DNA from: DATKUK01 sp035530655
GTDB taxonomy: Bacteria; Planctomycetota; Phycisphaerae; UBA1845; DATKUK01
Direction of reading: 5' to 3'
DNA length: 64,000 nucleotides
Assembly: GCA_035530655.1 (NCBI GenBank)
Contig: DATKUK010000102.1
Span: forward strand, 143,199 to 207,198
Shown: one piece after another, positions 1 to 7,118 of the stretch
Layout of the letters: the number at the start of each line of letters is the position of its first letter
Position numbering within the stretch: the first letter of the stretch is position 1
Made by a program: the position numbers and the translations under genes
The notes under the pieces: model-generated
The model's database searches: none
What the model was told of the DNA's origin: nothing
Seen by the model: only the letters and a program-made list of their open reading frames with translations

Positions 1-72
1 CTGGACAAGCTGATCCTCAACCTGGACAGTTCGCCCAGCGAGACCTACGGACGACAGGAAGGCTCGGCGTAA
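1..72 (+). pseudogene. IS1380-family transposase fragment
   Basis: The first reading frame encodes 23 residues and then stops. It contains LILNLDSS followed by ETYGRQEGSA. This matches the region around the first catalytic Asp of IS1380-type DDE transposases, where the family reads LD-DSS-x-THG-x-QEGxAYNGHF. A stop replaces the expected Tyr, and the downstream DNA does not continue the family motif in any frame, so the gene is broken here. The start lies outside the window. The break is about 50 bp from the putative cassette region, so recombination may have truncated it. Family recognition is from memory of the motif; the truncation is seen directly. Confidence 0.65.
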
Positions 73-84
73 GGATCAGCGTGA

Positions 85-116
85 GCCGCTTCGGGTCCGT
101 CGCAGAGCGAAGCGGC
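85..116. repeat. Perfect 8-bp inverted repeat
   Basis: GCCGCTTC and GAAGCGGC flank a 16-nt loop directly after the broken transposase. It could be a transposon-end remnant or a terminator; there is no T-run on either strand. It sits between the IS fragment and the first cassette-like site. Confidence 0.5.
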
Positions 117-118
117 GC

Positions 119-167
119 GGCCAACCCGAAGGCGCGCTCCACGCTCTTGTTCGGCTTTCGGTTGTGT
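119..167 (-). other. attC-like inverted repeat (weak)
   Basis: On the minus strand an ACACAAC heptamer and a GTTGGCC heptamer bound 49 bp. CAACCGAA pairs with TTCGGGTTG with one bulged base. The GTTGGCC end resembles an R' box. There is no unpaired spacer between R and L boxes, so this is a weaker match than the sites at 2472 and 4913. It lies just after the stop of the small reading frame at 182-505. Confidence 0.3.
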
Positions 168-181
168 CGAGTGGCCTCAGC

Positions 182-505
182 TTAGTACTTGATGATGAAG
201 GTCACGGAGATGTTGTTCGACCTTGTCTCCTTGCCATGTCGACCGGTGGTCGGAAAGGCGTCGTCCTCGATGGCACGGCCTATCGCCTTGGGTCCGGGCT
301 TGACGTGTCTTACGAGGTTATCTCTGGATGTGCCTGGCTGGTTGCCGGCGGGGATATCGACGTCATGACCGTGACGAGTGAGGTGGTATTGGAACTGATC
401 ATCCTGGTAAGAGCCGAGCACGCGAGGCGGCGCGCCTTCCGGCAGGTGATCCTCCGAATCACGCTTGACAGCAAGGGGCGTCTCGCCTTGCTCCTGGCAG
501 GTCAA
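182..505 (-). CDS. Hypothetical protein, possible cassette ORF or remnant
   Basis: This is a 107-residue open frame on the same strand as the following array genes. I do not recognise it. Its end, SNNISVTFIIKY, looks like the last beta strand of an outer-membrane barrel (alternating hydrophobic residues, terminal aromatic), but the rest has no such pattern and could be out of frame. An attC-like repeat follows the stop codon. The opposite strand also has a long frame (164-841) with no recognisable content. A degraded cassette is as likely as a working gene. Confidence 0.2.
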   Translation of the reverse strand: MTCQEQGETPLAVKRDSEDHLPEGAPPRVLGSYQDDQFQYHLTRHGHDVDIPAGNQPGTSRDNLVRHVKPGPKAIGRAIEDDAFPTTGRHGKETRSNNISVTFIIKY

Positions 506-877
506 TCGGGCGGTGGATACGCTGGTACAACACCGAGCGTCCGCACCAGGCTTTGGACTATCGCAGTCCGGACGAGCCTCACGCTGCGTTGCGACGCAAC
601 GCAGCGTGACAGAACAGAGTGTTGTCCAGCAACCAGGGGTACACTACACAAGCTTGCGACAACCCCAATGGCCTCTCAGCTCTGTCTGACAAACAGGTTC
701 TCCCCACGGTACGCCGTCCCGGGCACTGGCGGACAAACCGCCAGCGGCACCCGAGAAGACCAGACCGGAACTGCTAGGCACAGCCGAGGATTCCCATCTT
801 CTTCCTCTCCATCGAACGACAAAGCTCACCTGTCGCTATGAAACGCTCGCGGAATGCCGCTCAGCAGCAGTGATTTC
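506..877. other. Intergenic stretch, no convincing gene
   Basis: No frame here shows a domain or a good ribosome site. On the minus strand 811-883 has a poor attC-like arrangement: CGCTAAG at the stop of the membrane protein gene, GTTCGAT at the other end, 73 bp apart, with a nested GAGCGG/CCGC hairpin. I would not call it without a covariance-model hit. Confidence 0.3.
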
Positions 878-2092
878 TTAGCGGGGAGGCACATAAGGAA
901 ATATTTCCGTCCCGTTAATCACACCATAAACGTATCGCTGGTGCTCATTAAATGGAAATTCTTTTACATCATATCCATCAAATAGGCTAATTGAAGACAT
1001 CCCGTTGACGAATATCACGAATACACAAACCAGGTAGATATTACCCGATGTTGCTATGGGCTCAGTGGTGCACCTGCGTCTATATGCAATATGCAGCATA
1101 AGAAAGCTAGTTGTCACTGCCAATGTGTTCCATCTATGCATATCCCAACCCACATTGTGCAACAGCAGTGGGGATAAAGAGGCAAGGATAGATAGTAATA
1201 CAAAATACGCTTTAGTCTTTGATTTCCTTAAAATAGAAGTTGAAAAATAAATAAAGACCAGAAAGGCAGGGCCCGTAACGACGCATGAACGTAACAAGTC
1301 TATATATCTCCTCTTGTGCGACCACATTTCTTTCATGATGTCAAGAGTATCTTTTGAAGTTCTATGTAATACATCGAAAGCCGTTTGTCTTAAAGGATGT
1401 TCTATGCTCGCCTGTAGGCTATTGTACATTTTATGTGCTTCTGAAGTCTCCAAGGTAGAGGCGGATACAAATAATCCAAGAGCAAGCAACGCGGCCGAGA
1501 ATAAGCCCAATAGTAGAAGTTTCCTTATGCGCTCCTCGGACTCGATGCTAAATAGAAGTGACATGAAAACAATAGGGAAGAATACAACGATAATGGCTTC
1601 ATGAACCAGCAGAGCCACGGCCATTGATGGCAATGAAAAGAGTAGTTTTTTATAGAAACCAGTTATGTTTAATGTTACTAACGCAAACAGCAAGCCTACA
1701 TGGTCGCAATATCCAATAGAATGAGATAGAAAAACAACAGCAAGGCTAGATGCATAAATCAACGAACAGCCAAGAAGCGCTGGCTCGGCGCTGCGAATGA
1801 AATCTCGTATTAAAATGCTCAAAAGGATAATGTTTATAGAACAAATCACTATGCTGACAATAAGGAAACATTCGTATGATATCGGATAATGATTATTAAG
1901 GTGGCTGAAAAGTGCACCAATGAACCCTCTTTTTGTAAAGCCGAAGTCATAGTTAAATAGGAAATGACTGTAAGACCATATGTTTGGAAAACGGATTCCC
2001 CTGAGAATAGATAAGAATAATAGTACAGATGCGAGCAAACGCCAGAGTGTGATGTCACAACCTGAATTCATTATTGGCTTGGTATTGCGCAT
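878..2092 (-). CDS. Polytopic membrane protein, AT-rich, function unknown
   Basis: The protein has 404 residues and about nine to eleven hydrophobic segments spread along its length, with short basic loops such as LRKSKTK. Overall shape resembles bacterial EpsG/GT-C type membrane proteins, but I see no family motif and do not assign a function. The start ATG at 2092 has AGGA about 10 nt upstream. A GTTAGCC R'-like box lies about 19 nt upstream, as expected for the first gene of an integron cassette. Base composition is clearly AT-richer than every neighbour (runs such as ATAATG and TTTTTTATAG), which points to acquisition from a different genome. Confidence 0.6.
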   Translation of the reverse strand: MRNTKPIMNSGCDITLWRLLASVLLFLSILRGIRFPNIWSYSHFLFNYDFGFTKRGFIGALFSHLNNHYPISYECFLIVSIVICSINIILLSILIRDFIRSAEPALLGCSLIYASSLAVVFLSHSIGYCDHVGLLFALVTLNITGFYKKLLFSLPSMAVALLVHEAIIVVFFPIVFMSLLFSIESEERIRKLLLLGLFSAALLALGLFVSASTLETSEAHKMYNSLQASIEHPLRQTAFDVLHRTSKDTLDIMKEMWSHKRRYIDLLRSCVVTGPAFLVFIYFSTSILRKSKTKAYFVLLSILASLSPLLLHNVGWDMHRWNTLAVTTSFLMLHIAYRRRCTTEPIATSGNIYLVCVFVIFVNGMSSISLFDGYDVKEFPFNEHQRYVYGVINGTEIFPYVPPR

Positions 2093-2109
2093 GAACTGTT
2101 TCCTGATGC

Positions 2110-2166
2110 GGCTAACGTGATGCGGTCAAGTCATAACTGTCCTGTCACATCGTTTTGACGTTGGCT
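2110..2166 (-). other. Putative attC recombination site, 57 bp
   Basis: On the minus strand AGCCAAC (R''-like) and GTTAGCC (R'-like) bound exactly 57 bp. The R' side reads GCATCACGTTAGCC, almost identical to the site at 2472. The R boxes pair (GCCAAC with GTTAGC, one mismatch); GTCAA and TTGAC give a weaker inner pairing. The stop codon of the preceding small gene falls inside the site, as is usual in integron cassettes. Confidence 0.55.
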
Positions 2167-2453
2167 CCTTGGCGGTGGGCTACGCTGCCCGTTTCGGTTC
2201 GGGACTGGCCGAAGACCTCTTGCCATAGGGCGTCGGTGCGTCGTTCGGTGAGTGGGGCCATCGGCACACGGTGCCAGCGTCGCGACGCCGCGGGGGCGAC
2301 CAAGAGAGATCGTCCAACCCAGATCCCCAAGTTGCTTCGGCACCCAGACGCGTGAGTCGCGCTTGGTGAAGTACACCGACAACCACTTGCGACGCGTCCA
2401 GTTGTCGGATTGGCCCACTCGGCCTCATTGATTCTCTGCTGATCCATCGGCAT
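2131..2453 (-). pseudogene. DUF5808-like small protein, frameshifted
   Basis: Starting at ATG 2453 the frame reads MPMDQQRINEAEWANP. The frame one base away then continues NWTRRKWLSVYFTKRDSRVWVPKQ and GWTIS. Together these match the DUF5808 pattern as I remember it (EWANPxNW...YF-KRDxRVWVPK...GWTxNF). One missing G near 2405 (CCG-ACAACTGG instead of CCGGACAACTGG) would restore one protein. Beyond GWTIS neither frame resembles the family, so the C-terminus is also degraded or divergent. The residues after the shift were split here to respect reading. It lies between two 57-bp attC-like sites, so it forms its own cassette. The shift could be real or a sequencing error. Confidence 0.5.
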
Positions 2454-3576
2454 CTCCCGAGCGTCCTGTCCCCTTAACGTGATGCGTCAACCCAGTTTGC
2501 CCGCGTCGGCGGGACGCAGAGGTTGGCGTGTCCGCTTCCTTGTGCAACCAATCCAAGAGGGTGCGCGCCGCCTCGAACTGGCGGAGGACTTTGCCTGGGT
2601 CGGGTGTGGCGCCGGTCCAAGCAGGCCTGGGCCCGTCACTGGAGTCTGTGATGACGGTCGTCCACAGCGACAGATTGAGCACGTCTCGCGTCACGGAAAG
2701 CTCATCCAACTCCTCTCCCGCGCCTCGTCGTATCGTCCACATCAGGTCACGCATCTGCCTGCCGCGCAGAGGCACCGCGGCGAAGCGTTCCCAGACGGTC
2801 TGCTCCGCCAGGCGCGACGCCGCAAGATAGAGCGCCGCAACAGTGCTGTCACCTGCTTCTCCGGCGACCCGGAGAAATCGCGTAACGCTCCGCGCGCTGC
2901 TCTGGGGAATCTTCCGCCAGATGGCGTACGCGCCCGCAGGCAGTCGCTGGTACGTCGTCCTGAGGATGTCGAGAGATCCCTGCATGTGCCGGCCGTCTCG
3001 AATATGCCGTTCAGCAATGCCAAGCTGCTCTGTGCAGTAGGTGATGACCTTGTGCAGCCAGAGCTGGGCGAATCGGTCGGTGTAGAACGTCTCGTTGCAC
3101 CGATCCAGGAACGCGTGAACGCAACCACCGAAGTCGTGGGTGGCACGGGCGCCCGCCGATTTGATGACGATGCCCAGCCAGTGCGGATGCTCCAGCCTGG
3201 CAAAGAAGGCATCGTCGGACTCCGTCACCGCCTCAGACAGATCCCTCGCCAGAACGACCCATCCAGACGCTTCTATGTCGTTTGGGATCCCCTGCTGATA
3301 CAGGCGGTCGTTGCGTTTGTGTTCCTCCGCCCGGACCAGGTCCTCCGGATCTCGACCACGCCAGGCGTCCGCCGCGATCAGCATGTCGATATCCGAACAG
3401 GGCCAATGGCTGCCGCGGCCCACCCCGCCAATGACTGCTACACCCCTCACGTACGGCAGGAGAGCGAAGTGGTGGGATTCCTCAGACGCAACTCGCGCAA
3501 TTCGCTCACGCCACCCGTCAAGCACGGCGTCTGCGGACAGCTCTGCCCACGGATAGTCGGGCCATTCCATCGCCAT
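2425..3576 (-). CDS. Nucleotidyltransferase-domain protein
   Basis: The protein has 383 residues. An N-terminal nucleotidyltransferase fold shows GGVGRGSHWPCSDIDMLI near residues 51-68: the Gly-Ser turn and the DxD metal-binding pair typical of the polymerase-beta superfamily. The rest is mostly helical, as in aminoglycoside adenylyltransferase-like and MNT-type proteins, so it may transfer AMP to a small molecule or protein. The substrate is not predictable. The last ~40 residues are encoded by an attC-like site (2472-2528) and run into the next cassette, overlapping the DUF5808-like start. The natural C-terminus probably ended earlier and the frame reads through recombination-site DNA. Confidence 0.65.
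   Translation of the reverse strand: MAMEWPDYPWAELSADAVLDGWRERIARVASEESHHFALLPYVRGVAVIGGVGRGSHWPCSDIDMLIAADAWRGRDPEDLVRAEEHKRNDRLYQQGIPNDIEASGWVVLARDLSEAVTESDDAFFARLEHPHWLGIVIKSAGARATHDFGGCVHAFLDRCNETFYTDRFAQLWLHKVITYCTEQLGIAERHIRDGRHMQGSLDILRTTYQRLPAGAYAIWRKIPQSSARSVTRFLRVAGEAGDSTVAALYLAASRLAEQTVWERFAAVPLRGRQMRDLMWTIRRGAGEELDELSVTRDVLNLSLWTTVITDSSDGPRPAWTGATPDPGKVLRQFEAARTLLDWLHKEADTPTSASRRRGQTGLTHHVKGTGRSGDADGSAENQ
2472..2528 (-). other. Putative attC recombination site, 57 bp
   Basis: On the minus strand CGCCAAC and GTTAAGG bound exactly 57 bp. After a 3-nt spacer TGCGTC pairs with GACGCA, which is followed by a 4-nt spacer before GTTAAGG. The 24-nt terminal region contains a CCCG/CGGG stem. 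This is the attC layout: R pair, unpaired central spacer, L pair, variable terminal structure. It lies 15 nt upstream of the start of the DUF5808-like gene. Confidence 0.65.
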
Positions 3577-3606
3577 GGGTTCTCGTTCCCTGCCCTGTCG
3601 TCGTCA

Positions 3607-3679
3607 GGCCAACGGCGGCCATCTCCCGCGGGAAAGCGGCGCAGCGGATTTCCCGGCCTTCTGGATCGCGCAGTTAGTG
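3607..3679 (-). other. Possible attC site, 73 bp
   Basis: On the minus strand CACTAAC overlaps the stop codon of the isochorismatase gene and GTTGGCC lies 73 bp on. A strong hairpin (CGGGAAA with TTTCCCG) sits inside. The expected L-box pairing is poor, so this is weaker than the 57-bp sites. The hairpin could also act as a transcription terminator for the isochorismatase gene. Confidence 0.35.
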
Positions 3680-4252
3680 ACCCATCTGCCCGGATATAGT
3701 CTCCATGATCCTCGCGTTCGCAATGGGTTCGATGGCGAAGCGATTCCGCAGGTAATCCAGCATCAGCTTCCCTTCCTCCTGGCTGGTGCCCAAAATCGCG
3801 TCTCCCGCAAGGATGATCTTGAAATCCCGCTCATACGCCTCGACCGTCGTAAGCCCGACACACGCATTTGTGGAAAAGCCCGCGACGACCACCGTATCCA
3901 CGGCGCGGGCGAGAAGGACTGCCTCAAGCTCGGTTCGGATAAACGCGCTGTGGCGGGTCTTGCGCATGACAACATCTGTGTTGCGTCGGTGGACCTCGGG
4001 ATGCTCCTCGGCCTCGGGTGTCCCTTCGATCAGGCGCGGCGTGTCGTGCTCTTTCATCCACTGATTCCAGGTGCTTCCATCGGCCTTGTGGACGGTCAGT
4101 ATACGGACGACCGGCAGGTCTCTATCCTGAAAGAAATCGATCAAAGCGTTCGCGTTGGCGATCAATCTTCCAACGCGCGCAAGCTTCTCGGCAGGCCCCA
4201 CTTCCAAAAACCAGTGTTGCAGGTCGATTACAAGCAGTGCCGGTCTCATCAT
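3674..4252 (-). CDS. Isochorismatase-family cysteine hydrolase
   Basis: The 192-residue protein has the length and the triad of the cysteine hydrolase (isochorismatase/nicotinamidase) family: Asp in PALLVIDLQ near the N-terminus, Lys in RKTRHSAF, and Cys in GFSTNACVGLT preceded by the strand VVVAG. Such enzymes hydrolyse amides or vinyl ethers in the cytoplasm; the substrate cannot be told from sequence. I chose ATG 4252; a GTG at 4261 would overlap the end of the sulfotransferase gene. The two genes are adjacent with no clear recombination site, so they may share one cassette and one transcript. Confidence 0.8.
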   Translation of the reverse strand: MMRPALLVIDLQHWFLEVGPAEKLARVGRLIANANALIDFFQDRDLPVVRILTVHKADGSTWNQWMKEHDTPRLIEGTPEAEEHPEVHRRNTDVVMRKTRHSAFIRTELEAVLLARAVDTVVVAGFSTNACVGLTTVEAYERDFKIILAGDAILGTSQEEGKLMLDYLRNRFAIEPIANARIMETISGQMGH

Positions 4253-4254
4253 CT

Positions 4255-4905
4255 CTAGCACTCACGTGTGCAGGATGTGCCTCCAGGGCCGCGGGCCTTG
4301 GAAGTCAAGCGCATGCAATTGTTGGAGACATTCGGTAGCCCACATTCAAAGCGCCGGTATCCGAACGTCTCGAAGTCCTCGCGATCGTACTGCCACACCA
4401 GCTTCTCGTCCTCCATCGTGAAGAAGTCGAAGAAATTGCCCTCGGCGGGGCGGAACCCGCCCGCATTGTTGTGCGGGAAGGGCGGAATGTTGTCCTTGTC
4501 AACGAAGGGCAGCTCCCCGAGACACTGCGGCAGCCTTTCGAAGTACAGAACCAAATCCACACCGCCCTTTTCCACAAAGCTCTTCTGGCTCATGTGGTGC
4601 CCGGTCGGCTCTGTTCGACGCTGGGCAATGGCCCGATGCATCTTTTCCGCCAGGCTCTTCGGCCTGGGTGGTTCTTTACCCGTCTTGATGACGGGCTCGA
4701 AGAACCAGCCACTTACCGTCCTCTCGTATGGGTTCCGCACGATCGTGACGACCAGGTAGTCCTCGAACTCCGCTGGGACCTGCCAGTCATGGTGCCCGCC
4801 TACGTTTTCGCTCCCGTAGTTGTCCTTCAGCCACTGGAACATGGATTTGGAACCCGTCCGCGGCATCCCGATGTAGACGACCTTGTGTGCTCTCGAAACG
4901 TGCAT
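4255..4905 (-). CDS. Sulfotransferase family protein
   Basis: The protein has 216 residues. The N-terminus KVVYIGMPRTGSKSM is the 5'-phosphosulfate loop of PAPS-dependent sulfotransferases. VTIVRNPYERTVSGW near residues 53-67 is the 3'-phosphate binding motif. The middle (HMSQKSFV) and the GYRRF segment fit the Sulfotransfer_2/3 branch that acts on carbohydrates or other small acceptors. The acceptor is unknown. Start ATG 4905 follows a GTTGGAG R'-like box by about 8 nt. The last 20 or so residues (RLTSKARGPGG...) look like read-through of non-coding or site DNA, not the family C-terminus. Confidence 0.75.
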   Translation of the reverse strand: MHVSRAHKVVYIGMPRTGSKSMFQWLKDNYGSENVGGHHDWQVPAEFEDYLVVTIVRNPYERTVSGWFFEPVIKTGKEPPRPKSLAEKMHRAIAQRRTEPTGHHMSQKSFVEKGGVDLVLYFERLPQCLGELPFVDKDNIPPFPHNNAGGFRPAEGNFFDFFTMEDEKLVWQYDREDFETFGYRRFECGLPNVSNNCMRLTSKARGPGGTSCTREC

Positions 4906-4912
4906 GCCAAGT

Positions 4913-4969
4913 CTCCAACGTTGCGGCTGGTGCGTGCTATCAGCCGTCGCTGCCAGCCGGCGGTTGGGG
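4913..4969 (-). other. Putative attC recombination site, 57 bp (best match)
   Basis: On the minus strand CCCCAAC and GTTGGAG bound exactly 57 bp and pair over CCAAC/GTTGG. Inside them, after a 3-nt spacer, CGGCTGG pairs perfectly with CCAGCCG, which is followed by a 4-nt CAAC spacer before GTTGGAG. A 22-nt loop closes the structure. R pair, unpaired spacer and L pair match the published attC architecture. The stop codon of the upstream nucleotidyltransferase (4940) lies inside, and the downstream gene starts 8 nt after R'. Confidence 0.75.
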
Positions 4970-5560
4970 CCTTCCTTTCGGTTTCCAGCCCGAAAGCTTG
5001 CCGGTTTCGTGTGATTCCAGCCAGGTGCGTAGTTCCTCCAATGTGCGCACGTTGTCGTCGAGAACGGCCCGATAGAGATCGACCGACGGACACCGCAAAC
5101 TCGGGGCCTGAACCCTCAATTCCTTCAGCTCAAGTATGATCGTTCGGGTCTCGTCTGTAAGGGCTGCTCGCATGGGTTCAACGAGGTGCTCGCCTCGCGG
5201 CAGGCCGTAATCGGTTGGGGCAGACCACATATCGACCTTCCATTCCATGCCGTCGTCCTGCCTGTAGCGAAGCTGCCAGTACAAAGCCTTGTCTCGTCCC
5301 GCCAGTTCGTTCGAGAACCGCGCCTTGGTTACCCTCTGATTGAGGGCGCACTCGCCGAGCACCTCGAATCCGTGTTCGACCTTCAGATCCGAGCAGTATA
5401 TCTCCATATCGATATCAGGATCAACCAAGAGGTCGCAGGCAAAAGCGCCAACAAAAACCGGCCGGCCGAACCTCTGCCATCTGCCGACGAGATCGAGATC
5501 CGCAACGATGCTCTCCGCAACTCGCTTCCTGTCTGCTGCTCGTCCAATCACATCTGTCAT
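4940..5560 (-). CDS. Nucleotidyltransferase-fold protein
   Basis: This protein has 206 residues from ATG 5560. VGAFACDLLVDPDIDMEIY carries the DxD pair of a nucleotidyltransferase fold. WKVDMW further on supplies the likely third acidic residue. It resembles the small-molecule/antitoxin-type nucleotidyltransferases frequently found as single cassettes. The substrate is unknown. A TTG 15 nt upstream (5575) is an alternative start. The stop codon lies inside the attC-like site at 4913-4969. Confidence 0.6.
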   Translation of the reverse strand: MTDVIGRAADRKRVAESIVADLDLVGRWQRFGRPVFVGAFACDLLVDPDIDMEIYCSDLKVEHGFEVLGECALNQRVTKARFSNELAGRDKALYWQLRYRQDDGMEWKVDMWSAPTDYGLPRGEHLVEPMRAALTDETRTIILELKELRVQAPSLRCPSVDLYRAVLDDNVRTLEELRTWLESHETGKLSGWKPKGRPQPPAGSDG

Positions 5561-5570
5561 TTCTCGTGGA

Positions 5571-5603
5571 CCCAATCCTGAGCGTCAGCGGCACCTGTTA
5601 GGG
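5571..5603 (-). other. Short attC-like remnant, 33 bp
   Basis: On the minus strand CCCTAAC, inside the last codons of grpB, and ATTGGG bound 33 bp. The inner sequence aligns with the 33-bp stretch at 7012-7044 (shared core GCCGCTSACGC then CAGGA). Both may be attC sites that lost their loop, or a distinct repeat. Confidence 0.3.
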
Positions 5604-6118
5604 CGTCGGCTGCAAGCCCACTCCAATGCTTCCTGAGCGATAATCTCGTATGCAGCACTCTTGTTCATGATGTATTCCTCCCGTGCTGCGGCTGCACTGG
5701 CCGCCTCCCTCTTTCGTTGTGCTAACCACTGGGCGCGTTCGCCGTTGCCTTTGAGATACTCGCGGAAGGCCAAGTGCTTGCGCAGCTCAGGCGAATCCGA
5801 TTCACAGGCGTACAGATGATGGCCGGGCAGCTCGGCGGCCGCTGAGTGTGGCAAGGGCGCGAACGCTTCGCGGGTCGAAATACCCCCGTCGCCTTCATGC
5901 ATATAGCCGGTAGCAGCTAACGCCTTTATCACGTCGGACATGGACCCACCGGGGCATTCGACATCGATGTCGATGATATCCTTGGACGGCATGCCCGCAA
6001 CAGACGTGGACCCGACGTGATGGAACCGGCATCCAGCGGGGAGATGCGGACGAAGCATCGTGACTATAGAGTCGAATCGCTCCGACCAGTCAGGGTTGTA
6101 CTCTGTGATGTATCGCAT
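5585..6118 (-). CDS. GrpB/UPF0157 family protein
   Basis: The 177-residue protein is typical in length for GrpB. It carries the signature FHHVGSTSVAGMPSKDIIDIDV near residues 32-53, which places it in the nucleotidyltransferase-like GrpB family. This family is common as solitary genes and cassette genes; its reaction is not established. It also has LPGHHLYAC and FREYLKGN, conserved in the family. The C-terminal tail RRPNRCR is encoded by a CCCTAAC-containing repeat. It ends about 10 bp before the next gene's upstream region. Confidence 0.8.
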   Translation of the reverse strand: MRYITEYNPDWSERFDSIVTMLRPHLPAGCRFHHVGSTSVAGMPSKDIIDIDVECPGGSMSDVIKALAATGYMHEGDGGISTREAFAPLPHSAAAELPGHHLYACESDSPELRKHLAFREYLKGNGERAQWLAQRKREAASAAAAREEYIMNKSAAYEIIAQEALEWACSRRPNRCR

Positions 6119-6225
6119 GGCATTCGTGGGCTGACACTGCGGATCAGACGCGGCTGTAGCCCATCGCCCGCATCTGCCTCTTCTGGGAATACTGACCTAT
6201 ACGAGTCTACTCTTCGGCCTCTCGA

Positions 6226-7002
6226 TCAATTCTCTTCCGGCTTCCTGCACTGAACCGTTATTGCGCCAGCCTCCTTGCTCGGAGGATCGTCGGTCAGCCA
6301 GTGTGTCGCTCTTATGTCTCTGAATCCTGCCGATGTGGCATACCGTACGGCCTCATCAACAGTGAAGAAACAACCCCATCTCTCATTTGCTTCCGTTTCG
6401 ACCAGGCGCCCGCGAACAAACTTCTCCACCACAAACAACCTTTCCCACACATGGGTGGTGGCATCGTACTTATTCCTGTTTCGCCATGCGATGACCACAT
6501 CATCAGGCCCCGTCACCCAGTCACCGGCCCATCTGCCATCATTCTGATTCGTATTGTCTTCGGCGGGCACAGGCGCGAATTCATAGACAAATAAACCGCC
6601 CGGCTTCAAATGCGCCATCACTCGTTCAAATGTTGAATGTATATCCTGATCGCGGGTGAAAAGGCCGAGTCCGCCTGAATCCAGAAAGATCAGGCCAAAG
6701 TCCCGAGGAAGATCGAATTCCAGCATCGATTGCTGGTGCAGTTCCGCCTTCAGGCCATTTGCCTCGCATGCGGCGAGACATTTTGCCATCATGTCCTCAG
6801 ATGTATCGATTCCGACGATGTGAAAGCCTCGCTCAAGAAGGGGAACAAGAACCCTGCCCGTGCCGCTCCCAAGCTCCAGTATGGGCTCGCTTGATGCTTC
6901 TATGCATTTCACCCAGAACTCGATCTCTTCGCTGTGATCCTTGCTGCCGGAGACCAGTTCATACCATTCGGCATGCAACTTCCGATACTCTTTATGGTCC
7001 AT
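6226..7002 (-). CDS. Class I SAM-dependent methyltransferase
   Basis: The protein has 258 residues from ATG 7002, which has GGGAG 8 nt upstream. Motif I is PILELGSGTGRVLVPLL (residues ~41-57), the acidic strand-2 end is VGIDTSEDM, and motif III/IV is GLIFLDSGGLGLF followed by HLKPGGLFVYEF. These place it in the Methyltransf_25/11 group, which uses S-adenosylmethionine. The methyl acceptor is unknown. The ribosome site overlaps the GTTATGG box of a possible attC site, an arrangement usual for cassette genes. The gap to grpB (6119-6225) has no clear attC. Confidence 0.75.
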   Translation of the reverse strand: MDHKEYRKLHAEWYELVSGSKDHSEEIEFWVKCIEASSEPILELGSGTGRVLVPLLERGFHIVGIDTSEDMMAKCLAACEANGLKAELHQQSMLEFDLPRDFGLIFLDSGGLGLFTRDQDIHSTFERVMAHLKPGGLFVYEFAPVPAEDNTNQNDGRWAGDWVTGPDDVVIAWRNRNKYDATTHVWERLFVVEKFVRGRLVETEANERWGCFFTVDEAVRYATSAGFRDIRATHWLTDDPPSKEAGAITVQCRKPEEN

Positions 7003-7011
7003 GATCAACTC

Positions 7012-7069
7012 CCATAACGTCCTGCGTGAGCGGCGCGGTTAGCGACCTTGCATGCATGCCGTGATTAGC
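7012..7069 (-). other. Possible attC-like site
   Basis: On the minus strand GTTATGG, 10 nt before the methyltransferase start, is preceded by CGCTAAC 33 bp away (7012-7044) and by an imperfect GCTAATC about 58 bp away. The R'-adjacent sequence, read on the plus strand, is TAACGTCCTGCG, which aligns with TAACGTGATGCG at 2113 and 2475. L-box pairing is not convincing. Confidence 0.35.
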
Positions 7070-7118
7070 ATTCGTGGGCCCGGCCGCACTTCTCACCTTC
7101 GCGGTTCGGCTCCACCCT

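Noticed and set aside
164..841. 225-residue open frame on the plus strand
   Set aside because: No domain, no ribosome site, odd composition; runs against the direction of the array and shares the region with a better minus-strand candidate.
6119..6225. Search for an attC site between the methyltransferase and grpB genes
   Set aside because: GTCAGCC lies near the grpB start, but no R'' partner or L pairing occurs within 110 bp.
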